DNA from: Steinernema hermaphroditum
Taxonomy: Eukaryota; Nematoda; Chromadorea; Rhabditida; Steinernematidae
NCBI GenBank assembly: GCA_030435675.1
Contig: CM059624.1
Span: 5,914,769-5,978,768 of the forward strand
Length of the DNA stretch: 64,000 bases
Direction of reading: 5' to 3'
The position numbers and the translations under genes are program-made. Of this stretch, positions 11,284-23,719 are shown piece by piece; position 1 is the first letter of the stretch, and each line of letters starts with the position of its first letter. The notes below the pieces were generated by a model. That model made no database searches and was not told the DNA's origin. It was given only the letters and a program-made list of their open reading frames with translations.

Positions 11284-14200
11284 CTAGATCTCGCTGTTGT
11301 CCATGTTGAGGAAGTGATCGGCGTTCTGCGGCTGCTGCACCTGCTTGCAGTAGTGCAAGAGGATGCGCTGGTAGTACTCGCGCGGTGTGAGCGTGCGCGC
11401 CGTGGAGCAGCGGCTCGTGTTGAGGTCGAGCGACTCCATGCTGGCGAGGACGCCGCGGTCGGAGGCGAAGGAGAGCGTCCGCGGGTGTTCGATCCACTTG
11501 AAGTAGTAGATGTCCGGCGGCACGTAGGGACGCTGGCCGAGCCAGTTCAGGTCGGGCTGGCGGCCGTTGATAAGGCAGTCGAGGAGATACTCCTGGAAGA
11601 AAAGGAGAGGATCAGAATTGATAAGAAGGTGTGGGGAAGATGAATGCTCTGAGAAAGGGCGTTGCATCTCTTCAGAGTGCCTTGTCGTCGAGGATGCTCT
11701 CAGCGCGAGCGCTCCGATGAGTAATGCGAATCACCGCAGGGACCTCACTCCTCATGATTCACCCAAATGATTTGAACCAGCCCACATCTCTCAAAAGACC
11801 TTCCTCTTTCCCCACCCTCTCACTTCTCTCCTTCGCCATTACCTCAGGCAGTTGAGCAAGCTTATCGAGCTGTTCGGGCGTGAGGCCGTAGTTCTTCTGG
11901 AGGAAGGCGACGTAGCCGAAGACCTCGCCGAGGTGGACGACCTTCCCGCCGATGGTCATGAAGCTGCGTCCGAGTGAGCGTCCATAGAAGTGGATGTCGC
12001 GGATGTACTCGCTGCCGACGAGATCTGAAACGGGCGTTAGGGCTGCAGAGGGTTGGCGCACTCACCGATGCACATCGTCGTGATGATGAGGCCGACGACG
12101 ATGTAGGCGAGCGTCGCCGGTAGCAGGTCCGCGTTCTGCGGCACGATGTCGCCGAAACCGATGGTGGTGACGGTGACGAAGCAGAAGTAGAACGAGTCCA
12201 TGAAGTCCCACTTCTCCCAGAGTTGCATCAGACAGGCGCCGCCCGCTGTGTAGCCTGAAGAATGCTTGGATTAGACCCGCAATGCTACGGGGAGGTTCTC
12301 TGATATATTTGGAAGTCACTCTGATCTCTGTGTAGCGGTTTAAGTCTATGTACAGCTGAATCGGACTAATTTTCGACCTTGTTCGGCGATCGTCAGGGTA
12401 AATTTCGTCGATTTCACTCATATCTGCCTCCCTGTGACCCTCTTCCTCAAAGAGCATTTACCGAGCATGATGACGAGGATGAAGAGCACGGAGACCCTGT
12501 GCTCGTGGTGCGGTTCGTACTCGAGGTCGTCGGCCCTCGCGCGGGTGTCCTCGCTTCCCGACTTCTCCTCGTCGCCTTCGCCGTCCTGGCTCTGGATCTC
12601 GGAGATGTCTGCAAACACGAAATGTTGTTCTTCGCCGCAATGACAAATGAGATCATCAAGTTTTTTGCTTCGCCTCGAGCGCCTCTCGTTTGTCATCAAC
12701 GACGACGCACAAACAGAGCTATGGTCAAAGAGAACAGAAAGGATGGCGACGTCTCTGCAGTTTGGAATGGCGAATTGCGTGAAGTGGGACAACGCGAAAT
12801 GTTGCTTTTGGAGGAGTTCGATGTAACACAAAAGGACCAAACGCAAGAGTGTAACAACGAGGCTCAAAAAGTATTTGAGGGACGTACCTTCAAAAGTGCC
12901 TGCTTCTGAGTCAATATCCCTTCCAGCGCCCCTCTGAAACCTCGTTTTCCTCTTGATCGAGATCCGCTGCTCGTTTATTTTGTTGTTGTTGGCGTTTGTT
13001 TCGATGACGGCGATGCCATTGTCGCCGACCTCCTTGATGTTGTTCGCGGTGACCCTCTGTGGCTGCTTCTTCATTCGTTTCGTAAGAAGGCAGCAGAAAC
13101 AGCACAAGACGCGACATATTTTGACGCACTTCTTGGAGCATGCTATCCGGAACCTGCGCACCTGGTTGTGTATCCATATGATTCCACCTGAAAGAGGGTG
13201 TGTGTATGACAGGAATGGGTTGAAGAAGAGCTCTTATGGTGTCTGTACGGGGTGGAAATATGAAATCGAAAAGAGGTTTTTGAATTCTACTGTTAAGTTC
13301 TGCTCATCGCCTGATTTATAGAGTGGACATAAGTTCTGTAACGCCTAAAAATGAACATTTCGAAATGAGTTACAGAACTTTCTGCACATGCTGCACTGAA
13401 GGTAATAATGGATGAGATCCTTAATGAGATATCTCGACTGTATGTTCTTTAAAAGCTGTGAGTAATGTTTTCGTCATTTGTAGGTTAGAGTTCGTCTGAT
13501 AAACAAACGCTGCAGACAATGGGTCCTATTTTGTCACACAGGCCTATCTAAAATCGGTTTGTTTCCTACCGCTTCACACTGACTCCGACAAAATGACTGC
13601 CAGTGTCGGTAGTATTTGTCTGGTAGACGAACAGAGTGTCTATCTGTAGGAGTGGACATATATGACTAGAACAAGCGCTAGATCTGTGGACCTTTTTGTG
13701 ACATCCTGTGTATCACCCCATGAATGACCACTCATTTTTCACATCGGCCATCCTTTCATTAGTGAAAGCCGTTGAGCTTTGCAACAGTAAACTTCAATGT
13801 CTCCTCACCTGAGAGAAAGCGTCCCATATCGGCGATGGTGACGAGAATGAGCGGGATTCCAAGAAGTGCATAGAAGAGGCAAACGATGCGACCTTTGAGC
13901 GTCCGAGGCACGATGTGACCGTAACCTGCAACAGGCCCGTTTTACTCATATAGTCGTCGACCCCTTTGCGTTTTTTTGTCTTCGCCTCGATCAGGGGCGA
14001 CTCGGAGTGGTCGGCGCTGTGGGGCGTCCCCGGGGACAAAACGCCAACGGCCACTAGGCGCTATTTTGGATATAAATCTGTGGATGCACTCCTCGCGGGC
14101 ATTTTTCAATTATGCGCGCGCGTACAGCCGTCAATGATGCCGGAGGACGGCGCGGCGCGGATCCGGGCCGGAAGGGTTGCCGGCCGCAGGCGTAGTACCA

Positions 14201-15977
14201 TATCCGCATGATTATGGACGCCTGGGGGCTCGTTGTCGACGTGCGCCGCCGCCGACGATCGACTTTTGATAGCGCCTCTCATAAGAGTGATAAATCTGTG
14301 ATTGCGCCATAAGTTTTTATGATTTTGTGGCCGGAGGAGAGGCGCCGATTATGACAGATGTCTTTTATGATGACTTTGTTGGGTGCTTGCCAGGCTGGCA
14401 CAAGCAGAGCACAAAAGACGGAACTTCCGGGGGGCGCACTTACCGATGGTAGTGATGGCGGTCCAGGAGAAGAAGATGCTCGCTCCGAAAGACCACTTGA
14501 CGGGACCCGTACCGTTGATTATATCATCTGGAGTCATATAGTTTCTAGTATAGTCGATAAAGACATCTTTGATTATTAAATTCATCCTGAAACGAAGGTG
14601 GGCATGAAGAACCGGGAGCGGCGGGGTTACTGAGTGTGAGCAAGATGAGACCAGTCGTCGAAAGTGGTTTGGTTCTCTAAGGCCAGATTCCAAAGCGTTT
14701 TGATCGATTCGGACTTGAGCTGGTGGACGCGTTGTGCGGTAACCTCTCTGATATGGATTTCATAGGGCATTTCAATACGATGGAACACGTAGGCGCCAAG
14801 TAGGGTGTATAATGTGGATAGGAAGACCAGGCCGACGTGTGGAAGAATGATCCGTAGTTTCTAAAGATGGCCCATATGAGCATCTGAGGAAGGAGACCTT
14901 CATGTGATGGCGGCATTTTCAATCTGACCACATATGAGCAGATCAAACATAGGAGGACAACCTGAATTTCTTCCTAATATTCAGTTCAAAAGTTGTGCGA
15001 CTGGTACGGTAATTGAACTTCTAGAATCCTAGCAGCTGAAGCTCTACGCTTTCTTTGGAAGACGCCCACTTAATCCTACTATAAGGAGTCATTCTGTAAG
15101 CCATTCTATCGGCAAATGGACAGTGCTTGTGGCGCATACTGAACGGTGATGTTTAAATGGTGATGGTCTCTATACTTGGATGCTTACTACGAATTCTAAG
15201 AAGGAAGTACTGAGCAAGAATCGACGTTATTCACGGTTTACCTCATTCGCACTTTCAAAATATGAACGTTTGGCACTGCGTAAAGTACCTTCTATCTTAA
15301 ATATTCGTCTGTCTCCATAATTGAACATTAACGTACTTTTCACCAGTTGTACTACTTCTTTAGTAGTTCCGCACAGAGCCAGAGTTACCATAGACCTCAC
15401 GTATGGTATCCCCGTGAAAGTGGAATTTAGAAGGTAGCTAGATATATCGTCGGAATATATAGTCTTATTCTTTGGAACTTTTTGATCGTGGCCCGCCACT
15501 TCCCCGTCCACTTCCTGCTCCCTTATCTGGCGCCGAAATCGATCCGCTTCCGCCTCAACGTTTCTTTGAACTGTCAGGAAAGGACAAGTGATGGCAGGCC
15601 AACTTGAGTAATGATGGGGTGTTCGGGCGATGACTTAAGACGTCATAGTGCCGTTTCCCCCGGGGGACCACCCGGCGCGCAGCCAATTTTCTCGCCTCCG
15701 AATTCGGACGACCACTGCTGGTGGTCAATACGCGCCTTCGGAGATTTTTGATGCCGAGATAAGGGCGCCGGAATTGGCTGGCGTCGAAGTGCGCGAGAAG
15801 CCACGGGAAAGGGCGAAGAAAGCGAGATAATAGCGAAGTAATAAATAACCAACCCGCTTGAAACGTTCCCTCCGCGTGGATTTCTCGAATTCTCCCTCGC
15901 CGGGCTCCTCGTCGATCTGCTCCAGCATGCCGCCGTCGCCATCGTGACGGTCGAGGTAGAGGTTGAGACGTTCCGCA
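11284..15977 (-). CDS. TWK-family two-pore-domain potassium channel (5' end not found)
   Basis: Leak K+ channel of the plasma membrane. Nine exons in phase on the - strand: 15977-15854, 14860-14631, 14586-14444, 13925-13809, 13187-12888, 12608-12462, 12254-12066, 12024-11843 and 11592-11284 (579 residues recovered). The order is a cytoplasmic N-terminus, TM1 (ILPHVGLVFLSTLYTLLGA), pore 1 with filter TTIGYGH, and TM2 ([20 protein letters not shown]). A cytoplasmic loop of ~130 residues follows, with a cysteine cluster (CRVLCCFCCLL). Then come TM3 (VSVLFILVIMLGYTAGG), pore 2 with filter TTIGFGD, TM4 (YIVVGLIITTMCID) and a ~160-residue tail starting LVGSEYIRDIHFYGR. Both filters are canonical. 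The first exon found starts in phase 2, so at least one upstream exon is missing. It should lie above 15977; 17125-17442 (-) is one candidate. Confidence 0.9.
13556..13690. repeat. Dispersed repeat, copy 2, in a TWK intron
   Basis: It contains taccgcttcacactgactc, aaaatgactgccagtgtcgg and gtctggtagacgaac, matching the repeats near 2495 and 59026. Part of it also appears, inverted, at about 53130-53225 as part of the duplicated TWK fragment. The element was therefore in this intron before that duplication. Confidence 0.5.
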
Positions 15978-17880
15978 CTGAAAGCAGACAGCTTAGAAGA
16001 TGATGTTGAGTGAGCACAAGGAAGTAGCTTTGACTCAGAGACCCATAAATCTCAATTTACTTCGTTGAGATGGTAATTAGTGATAAGATGATGTAATTTA
16101 AATATAACATTTTGAGGCTTAACCTGCCACCAAATTGTAGTTCGAACGGTGAGAACAAACGGTGAAATGTAGCCATGTGCAGCCCATACTCAAGGAACAA
16201 ATACCAGTGCTAATACCAATACAAAAAAGTGCATTTTGTAAGCACATGTTTCGCAATTTTTTGGAACGACCGGGAAAAGAAGGTGAACGATCACCGGAGG
16301 GAGCCGTTAATGCTAATAAACGAGACGAAATAATAATAATACGTCACCGATGTTGTCCGTTCTCACCACCGGCTCCGTTTTGGATCGGTTCGCTTCATTG
16401 CTTTAACATTCAATGCCAATATCATCGCCAACATCGATATCAATGAGCCTCTGTTAACTTCTTGAACAGTTTTCACGTGTATTCCCTTTGTGGGTCTCTG
16501 TTTAATCGGCTTATTCGCAATGAAATATCGTCCGTTCGAGCTACAGCTTGGTGGCACGTTGAGCTTACACGTCAGATTGTCATTCTTCTTCTAAGAAAGC
16601 TTCACTTATGGTGACAAGAGAAGCGCAAGATTGAACTCTGGCGTTTCTTGTTCTAACATCGACTCAATAATTCACTCATTTTATAAACATAGAATCATTT
16701 AATAATACTGTAAACGCAAAAAAAATGGCGAGGAAAGTCATTGTCGCAACGTGTGTCCTTTCGAACCTAAGGAAAGAAGGCAGAGCACTGTGTGTGTTCC
16801 ATAGTCGTACCCTATTAAAAATAACGATTATGATGCTTAAAAATGAGCCTGACGACGTTTCAAAAAATGTTATGTACGCTGTCGTTTTGTATTGTTTCCC
16901 ATTGTATTCATTCAGATCCCTTTCTATTCAATGCAGACCAGATACCTTTACATGCTGGCTGGAAAGTGATTATAAATACAATATAAACATCGATTTTTCT
17001 GCTCCTCTGTGGTGCCTAAATTTGGCAGCCGATCAATTTTTGACTTGTCTGGAAGTCTCATCGAGGTCTCCAAAATTGAATGAAATTTTTCTTGGTGTCG
17101 CCGCCAAAAAAGAGGAAGGCAACATTATATGCCAATCGATTTCGTGCATTTTCGAAGAAAAATTGGCATCGGAGAAGCTCTTGAGAACGTTTCTTTGTGT
17201 GTGCAAACTGGTACTTTGTATGGGTCGAAGAACGCTAATAAAGAGCTTGATGTTAGGGTACAAGAGATATGCAACGGACTGACGACTGATCCTATCGATG
17301 GGTTTTCGAAGGAGGACAGGCCTCCTACATCAAAAAAGGGCGCTGGTGAGTGGCGGTAAGCAAAGAGGGCCGCGGGCATCCCGTAGAAGTTGTATAAGGG
17401 TATATCGGACGGTATCCGCTGATCCATTGATGGCGAGTGCAAGGCTTTATGTGTTCCTTATGTACGGAAAATGCGTGAATATATACGGATCTCAAGGGTG
17501 TCCCTTCTGTAACTAACGTGTTACATTTGTGTAAAGACAAGGTCCCTGTGTTCAACAGAACATCGAAATAGAGCCATTGGAACTATAAAATGCAGTAAGG
17601 GTTGGCAACTATTGCAGAAATCCTCCATGGATCATAAAATTCTCTCTTCCCAATGCGTTACGTCCTCAAACGAGGCCCATTCCACCCCGAGGCCACCCTC
17701 CTTCCAGTTCCTCTTTCTTCTGCTTCGTTGATTTTTAAAAGTCACTCAGTTTGAGGTCCTTAGTTCAAACAATTACCACACAGAATAATTTACACGTCTT
17801 CCTTTCCAAACGAACTGACCGCAAACGATTGAGAAGAGTCACAAAGGCAGCCATAAAAAGGACCATCCGCCGAGTAAATC
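15978..17880. other. TWK upstream region with two weak coding candidates
   Basis: This stretch should contain the missing TWK 5' exon(s) and promoter. Two candidates overlap. On the + strand an ATG frame runs 16725-17282 (185 codons), and another frame at 17129-17346 (GIGEALENVSLCVQTGTLYG, KELDVRVQEICNGLTTDP) ends at a strong gtgagt donor. On the - strand 17125-17442 is open; it has an ATG followed by DQRIPSDIPLYNFYG and then GGLSSFENPSIGSVVSPL, which would suit a TWK N-terminus. Both strands cannot easily be right, and I recognise no domain. Confidence 0.3.
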
Positions 17881-20800
17881 ACATCGCTTCACCCCTTCTT
17901 TTCCAGATTTATTAGTTTCATCAAGGATCCGCTTGCAGACGCCGTGCTGCAGATCGGACTTCACTGTTTTGCACTTAATTTATCGCCGTTTCAGGCGAGT
18001 GATTCCGTCGCGCGAGTCATTTCTCAAAAGTCGGCGATAAAACATATCCACCACCATCTTAATGCGGAATTCCTAATTATGTCGCCTTCCGGATCGACGG
18101 CGCCATCCAATCTCCTTAGTTGCTCGTCTCTCGACGGCGCGTCGCCTCTCCTATGAATGTTTTTGGCTAATTGCGTTGTGCGGAAAGAGATTTGTGTGCG
18201 CCGTGTGTTCAAGAAGCGATACATCGTGCTTATGAGATTACTCATAGCGCGTGTGTCGATATTTTTGAGGGCTCCTCCGGGCCGGCCGAGTGGGGTGCGC
18301 GGCTCCCGCCACGAAGCGAAGGAGGGGCGCGCATTAGCTGAAGTGTGTCAGCGGCCACTTGAACAGTTTCCGTTTCGGTTTTCGGCGCAAAAAAGTGACA
18401 TCCGATTGATTGGCATGCAAAGTCGCTCCTGCTCGTTGTTTACTCAATTAGAGAAACCCTTTGGCGTCGGCGAGTTCGTCAAATTGGCTTTTGATGGGCC
18501 GCGCGGATGTCCGAAAACGGGCGATTATGAGGAGGGGTCCCAGGGCCGCCGCGTTGCAATTGTCCCAATTAGGGACACTCAAAACAACAAATTAGCGCTG
18601 AATTTTGATGGGAATGCAGTGGGAAGTGATGTGAACGGTGGAGAAGGGGTGCAACAGAGTCTCCGAACTCTACCGGCTTGAGATTGTCCAATGAAAGATC
18701 AAAATTTGGGGATCGCCATTAAAAGAAAACTATGAGTCTGTATAAACCCATCGCAACAAGAATAGAAATGTTCGACGTCAGGAAAAAGCTAATTTCCAAA
18801 GCACATTATGGACTGTTATAAAAACAAATTCTGAGAACATGGCCAAGCCGGATATCCAATCGAGGAATAATGCTCGACATCAGGCCGCTTTCTTGTAGAG
18901 GAAATTGGATTCCTGATTGGCGTCGATAGCGATATCAGGAGAAAAAGGTGGGAAAGAACATGGAAAAGCTTATTGGATAGATATGGCTAACACTCAAAGG
19001 GTGTTCGCTTTGGAAGTAGATTTGGACCCTACTGTAGAGGTTCACATACAGTATGGACAACAATTATATAAGAAGCCAGAAACATCTCAGTTTCTTAAAC
19101 AGCCATTGTCCATTGAAATGCTTACAGTCCAATAGAATTAAAACGCGATAGTTGGCCCACAATTTAAGAGGTCCAAAAGTTGGGGGAATCAGGCCAAACA
19201 TACCGGTTTTACCCCCAATAAAGTTACACTATAACTACAGCATCTTCCTAAAAATCGAAATCCGTCTCCATCTTTAAAATCGACCCTGTTAAGCCCTGAC
19301 GTCATATGAGGAAAGTCGGGCAAAACACTCTCCAGAACACTCTTTCGTCTCTTCTCTCCCGTTCTGAAAAATGGCGACGTTCCCAATGGTCTGTACACAC
19401 AATTAAGAAGACCTCCATCGACGACTAATTGAGAGGGTGGCAGAGCAAAGAACGTTTGATCAAAGCTGCTGGAAATGTGAGTAGAAGTTGCATACACTTC
19501 GATTTAATTGGGAGTGACAACGCGTGTGGTTTCCTGTTGCCTTGATGCATTCTAGTGAAATCAAATTGATTGTGTATATTTTGAGCATCACGTGATCTGG
19601 GAAAAAACGGATCGAGGCGCTAAAATATCATCGCCCACTGATCCCCCATATGTTCGAAGTGGTTTCGGCGAAGTGGTCTTGTAAAAAGTCGGAAATCGGG
19701 CGTGAGGGCCCTGGGAACGAGGACACTACCTAAGTTCCGATAAGTCTTGTAAATTCCGAAGCGACGGCGGGTTGCTGGGCGGTGGCAGCGACAGCTCGGT
19801 GGGTGAATAGTTCATAAGCGCCACGCGGAATCACAGTATCCAGCAGCGGTCAGGGGCGATTCATCAAGTGACCATTCAAGGGGACTCCAGCGACGACCTT
19901 CGCTCCCCGGACTGTAGAAGCGGGACAACGACAGGTTCGATTCGAGGCGAATCAATGGGCCGAGGGCCACATTTGCCACATATGTGTGAAAAATTAAAAG
20001 TGGAGAGAAGATGGTCGTCGGGCGGTCGGGTCGGCAAGTGGGGAGGCCGGGGGAGTGGTGCTGGAAGAAGGAATTTGGAGGAAACGGGCGGACGCCGAAA
20101 TGTATGCGATTTGTTGTGACCTGCTGGGCGGGGCCGCGCGCCTCTTGGACGTCGCGCTACGCAAATAGTTGATGATGTTCCCTCGAGGGCACCGAACTTG
20201 TCGGCGGCGTGCGTCACCGGAATCACCGCCAGCGCCGATCTCACGTGGCTTAATTTGTAAACCGATCTTGGCTTCTAAGTGCTCGTCTAAGTGGCCGTCG
20301 ACTCATCGCCACTAATTTCGCCTCCGCGGCGCTGCAAAGTCGTCCCGCGGGGAACGCTCCAATATCGAACAATTATTAATCCACCAAAAAAGACGTTCTT
20401 CGCGCACAAGAGTGCTAAGTGTCGTTTCCGGAGGCGCATCCAGGCCGCCCTGGGCGATTTGCCTTTTCATAATTTCGGTGTAATTGACATGTTCGACGTC
20501 GCCGTCGCCGATCCTGAGCAAACAAACACCAGATGGACGTCACCGCTGCGTGTGGGTCTGATAGCTCTATTCTGCTTCGGGGGCATATCGAAGTGAAACG
20601 GAGCGGTTATCGGAGACAATCTCTAGTGGGGAGGTCCTAATGAGTGTCTATTTAGCCTAGTGTCAGGATTTGTGAATGATAAGATTTCGACGACGATTTT
20701 GTTAAAAACCACTGCATTGAAAAACAGAAGTAGAGCTTTGGGGTTTGGGAAAATTAAGAATATCTACCGTTCTCTGATTTATCATTATATCATACATAAT

Positions 20801-21060
20801 AGTACACGAAAGAACTGAAATTTCATACTGGAATGCTTTTGAGTGATTCTAATTAACAAATGAAAACTATTAGTCCCTAACAGTACCACCGGGAAAGAAA
20901 CCGGAAGTTCATACTAAAACTGCTGCCGCTAGTCACAGTGAAGTCCTAGTGAATTTTCCTCCTCTACAAGATGCTGCACAGAAAACAGGTGATCCTCATT
21001 ACAAGGATGCGCCAACAGGTCGTTTTAAGAACCACGGTCTTAAAAAACATAGTTTTAGGA
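17881..21060. other. GC-rich non-coding islands
   Basis: Several GC-rich blocks (about 18250-18670, 19620-20330 and 20420-20600) stand out from the AT-rich surroundings. All frames are broken or show no family resemblance, and I see no RNA gene. They lie 2-5 kb upstream of the TWK coding exons, so regulatory sequence or the 5' UTR of that gene is possible. This is inference only. Confidence 0.35.
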
Positions 21061-21085
21061 CCCCGGGCGTGGAGTAAAGTGGGGC

Positions 21086-21102
21086 GGGGGGGGGGGGGGG
21101 GG
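21086..21102 (+). repeat. Mononucleotide G tract (17 G)
   Basis: An uninterrupted run of 17 G follows ggggc. Such runs can fold into G-quadruplexes and are unstable without the helicase FANCJ/DOG-1 in worms. No gene is close by. Confidence 0.9.
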
Positions 21103-21839
21103 TAAAGTCATAGTGAAGTGGGCTTCCCTACAAGATGCCGCGACCCTTTTTGCCGCCACCCTTTTTGCCCCAGCCGAGAAAAAAGGCCATTTTTACTGTA
21201 AACTGCCCGCAAATCCACCGTATTTTACACTACCACGCGACCGTCGCGGTACATTGTGAATTCAGGGATTTCGTTGCGGGACCACAATCGACCCACCCTT
21301 TGCCCACCCCTGGAGTAAATCTGCAGATATGATGCGATGGTTCACTACTGCTAGACCTTTGGGCCGCAAAGGCCTAGGTTGGGCAAAAGCCATTCAATAT
21401 AAGCACAACCTTACCGGCCGTACAGCCATTGGTATTGGTCATCAGGCCTTTCCGCCGGTAAGGCTGCTTGGTCTTAGCGTCAACAAAGCGGAATCTCTTA
21501 GAAAGCCGCATTTATTTCAATAATGTACGATATACAGGGCAGGCCAGAAGTTCTTTTAGGCCACCCTAGCGGTCGGTTCCACTGGCTCTGGGAATCCTAC
21601 GTTTCTTACCGCATTTATTTCAATAAACCCGGCTGCGCGCGAATTCGCGCCCTCCAGGTACTAAAAGCCAATTAGGAGCTCATGCAAATGGCTGAAGTTG
21701 GGGCCAAAAAACTGTAGCCCTGCGGGTGGCAAGATTGGTGCTCATGCAAATGACTGAAGTTGTCCAAAAAGTGCAAACCTAAGAAATACGCTAAAAACGG
21801 CACAAAAACTGTAAAGAAACGCAAAGCCTTGCGTCCCCA

Positions 21840-22002
21840 GAGATATGGTGGAAGTATAGCGCTACCATCTCAACTGTCTGTGTGGCTCATAGCGAACGTG
21901 CTTCGCTTGAAAGCGAGCGGTGCCGGGTTCGGTTCCCCCCGGGGTCCTTATTTTGTGTGGGTGTTTCCGCCGTGCGCACGGAAACACACACACACACACA
22001 CA
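21840..22002 (+). repeat. tRNA-like (SINE-like) repeat, copy 2, with CA microsatellite
   Basis: Around 21888 tggctcatagcg resembles an A-box. About 40 bp later gtgccgggttcggttcc carries a B-box. Between them gcttcgcttgaaagcgagc is a near-palindrome like an anticodon stem. A full tRNA fold fails because the acceptor and T stems do not close properly. A (CA)n microsatellite occupies about 21984-22002. The B-box region matches copy 1 near 8950. Confidence 0.4.
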
Positions 22003-22447
22003 GACCAACGGACCCGTCGGTTCTCCATTTATATATTTCAATGATATACCAAAAAGGAAATTTTACGCCACCGAGAATTTTGGATTCTTAATAATTTTAT
22101 CGGCCTTTATACAAATTCCCATGTGAATTCGGGTTGTAATTGCAGATAAGTAAGCAGTAACATACACCAACTAGAATCATTGGAAACACGATAGCCTTGT
22201 AGATCCCTGCTCGAGCGGATCCATGTCAAGTGGTGTGTGGTTCTGGATTGTTTGAGATACGGGATCTACTACTAATGATCTTCTTACATCATGTGTTCGG
22301 CCGTCCCTGCCGTCATAAAGTAAGCGAAAGGCCGAACTCCCACTATCGGCGGAAATTGATACTTTTCCGAAATTCCGTTTTTTTTATCGTGCGAATAATA
22401 AGCGGAGCGAACGCTTTGACGTCATTGCAGACGACGCGATTAATATT

Positions 22448-23107
22448 TTATCTCGTTGAAATAAACATGGACACCTCGATGGACAGCTTCCGATACTTCA
22501 CTACATCGGTTTTTCGCCATGGCACACAGGTACTACTGTAAAGGTGGTATCGCTCTGTAAAGAGGCCAATCCAAGAGGGAATCGTCATGCCAATTGAGGG
22601 GTGGGGCACAACCTTGGGCCCGAAACATTCTGAGATCATAATAATTTTGTGAAGCAGACGAAAAAAGGCGAAACGGTCGCAACTTTGTAGTTGATATCGC
22701 TGAAATAAACGATATCTTGGTTCCCATCTTCCGACGGTATCCCAAGATAGCCAATTACTACGCAAATCGCTGGCGCTCAACTTCGGTATCCTACGATTTA
22801 AATCTTTTTCGCGTGCACTAGTCCGCAAGGGGGATATCACAACCCTCACTGAGGCAGACACAGTACTTACGAAAGAGACGAAATCACGACGACTTTCATA
22901 GGAGCACAATTCCAAATGTCGATGAAGATGGGGTCGATAGGAAGAGGAGGCTACCTTGGATAGTAAAAAATTCATCAAGTAGTCGGAGCAAAGACTGACG
23001 AAAAGCTTCCTCTGCGACCTGGTAGTATTAAAAACAACTTCCTCATATATGCAGACATGCATGGCAACTTTTGCCGCCAGTGGGCTCGTCCTGCTGCAAT
23101 GGGGCAA
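22448..23107 (-). other. Long open frame of unknown nature
   Basis: An open frame of about 219 codons with no ATG at its start. It has no recognisable domain, no splice pattern and an unremarkable composition (rich in S, R, F, Y). It lies beside an RTE retrotransposon remnant and may be decayed mobile DNA. I do not claim a gene. Confidence 0.2.
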
Positions 23108-23719
23108 TGATAAGATGTATTTTACACCTAAACAGTAGCAAGCTGTAAAGCAAATAAACGAACACAGCGGTGGATCTCATGTAACTTCGAGCTACTCCTA
23201 TCTCAAAATACAAAATTTGGTGCTTCTTTGAAGAAATTTAGCTTGTGGGAATGTTTCCAACTCCAATGAGTTTGTATACACGAGGGCTGATTTCTGTGGT
23301 TCGTGTCTATGAAGCAGCTTAACTACAATCCGCTTCAATAAGTTTGATAAGAAGCTAACTTTCTATGATTTTTAAAAATGCACCTCTTTCCTGATGCCAG
23401 ATTGGGTCAAAGTGGAGACATACAGGTTGGAACATGAGTGGTTGTTCTAAAAAGAACAGCTCCCAAAGACCGTAATTGGTAAAATGATGCATGATCATCG
23501 ATCAGTATCAGTAATCAGTAAAACGCAGCTTAAAACTTCCGATAAACTCGATTTCGTTGCACTGTAATACACCTAAGATAGTCAACTCCAAAAATTTAGA
23601 ACTGGACTTTAGACGAAAAAAGCTTTTTCTTTTTCTTTTTTTTTTCATTATTGCACGGTATCGGAATGTGACTTTACTTATCGACAGAGCCTAGGCGTAC
23701 AATAAATGTCAAGGAAGCT

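Noticed and set aside
11134..11643. 169-codon + strand frame at the TWK C-terminus
   Set aside because: Antisense shadow of the conserved last TWK exon.
21880..21960. Functional tRNA gene (anticodon TGA or GAA)
   Set aside because: The acceptor and anticodon stems do not pair properly and there is no terminator right after; treated as a tRNA-like repeat.
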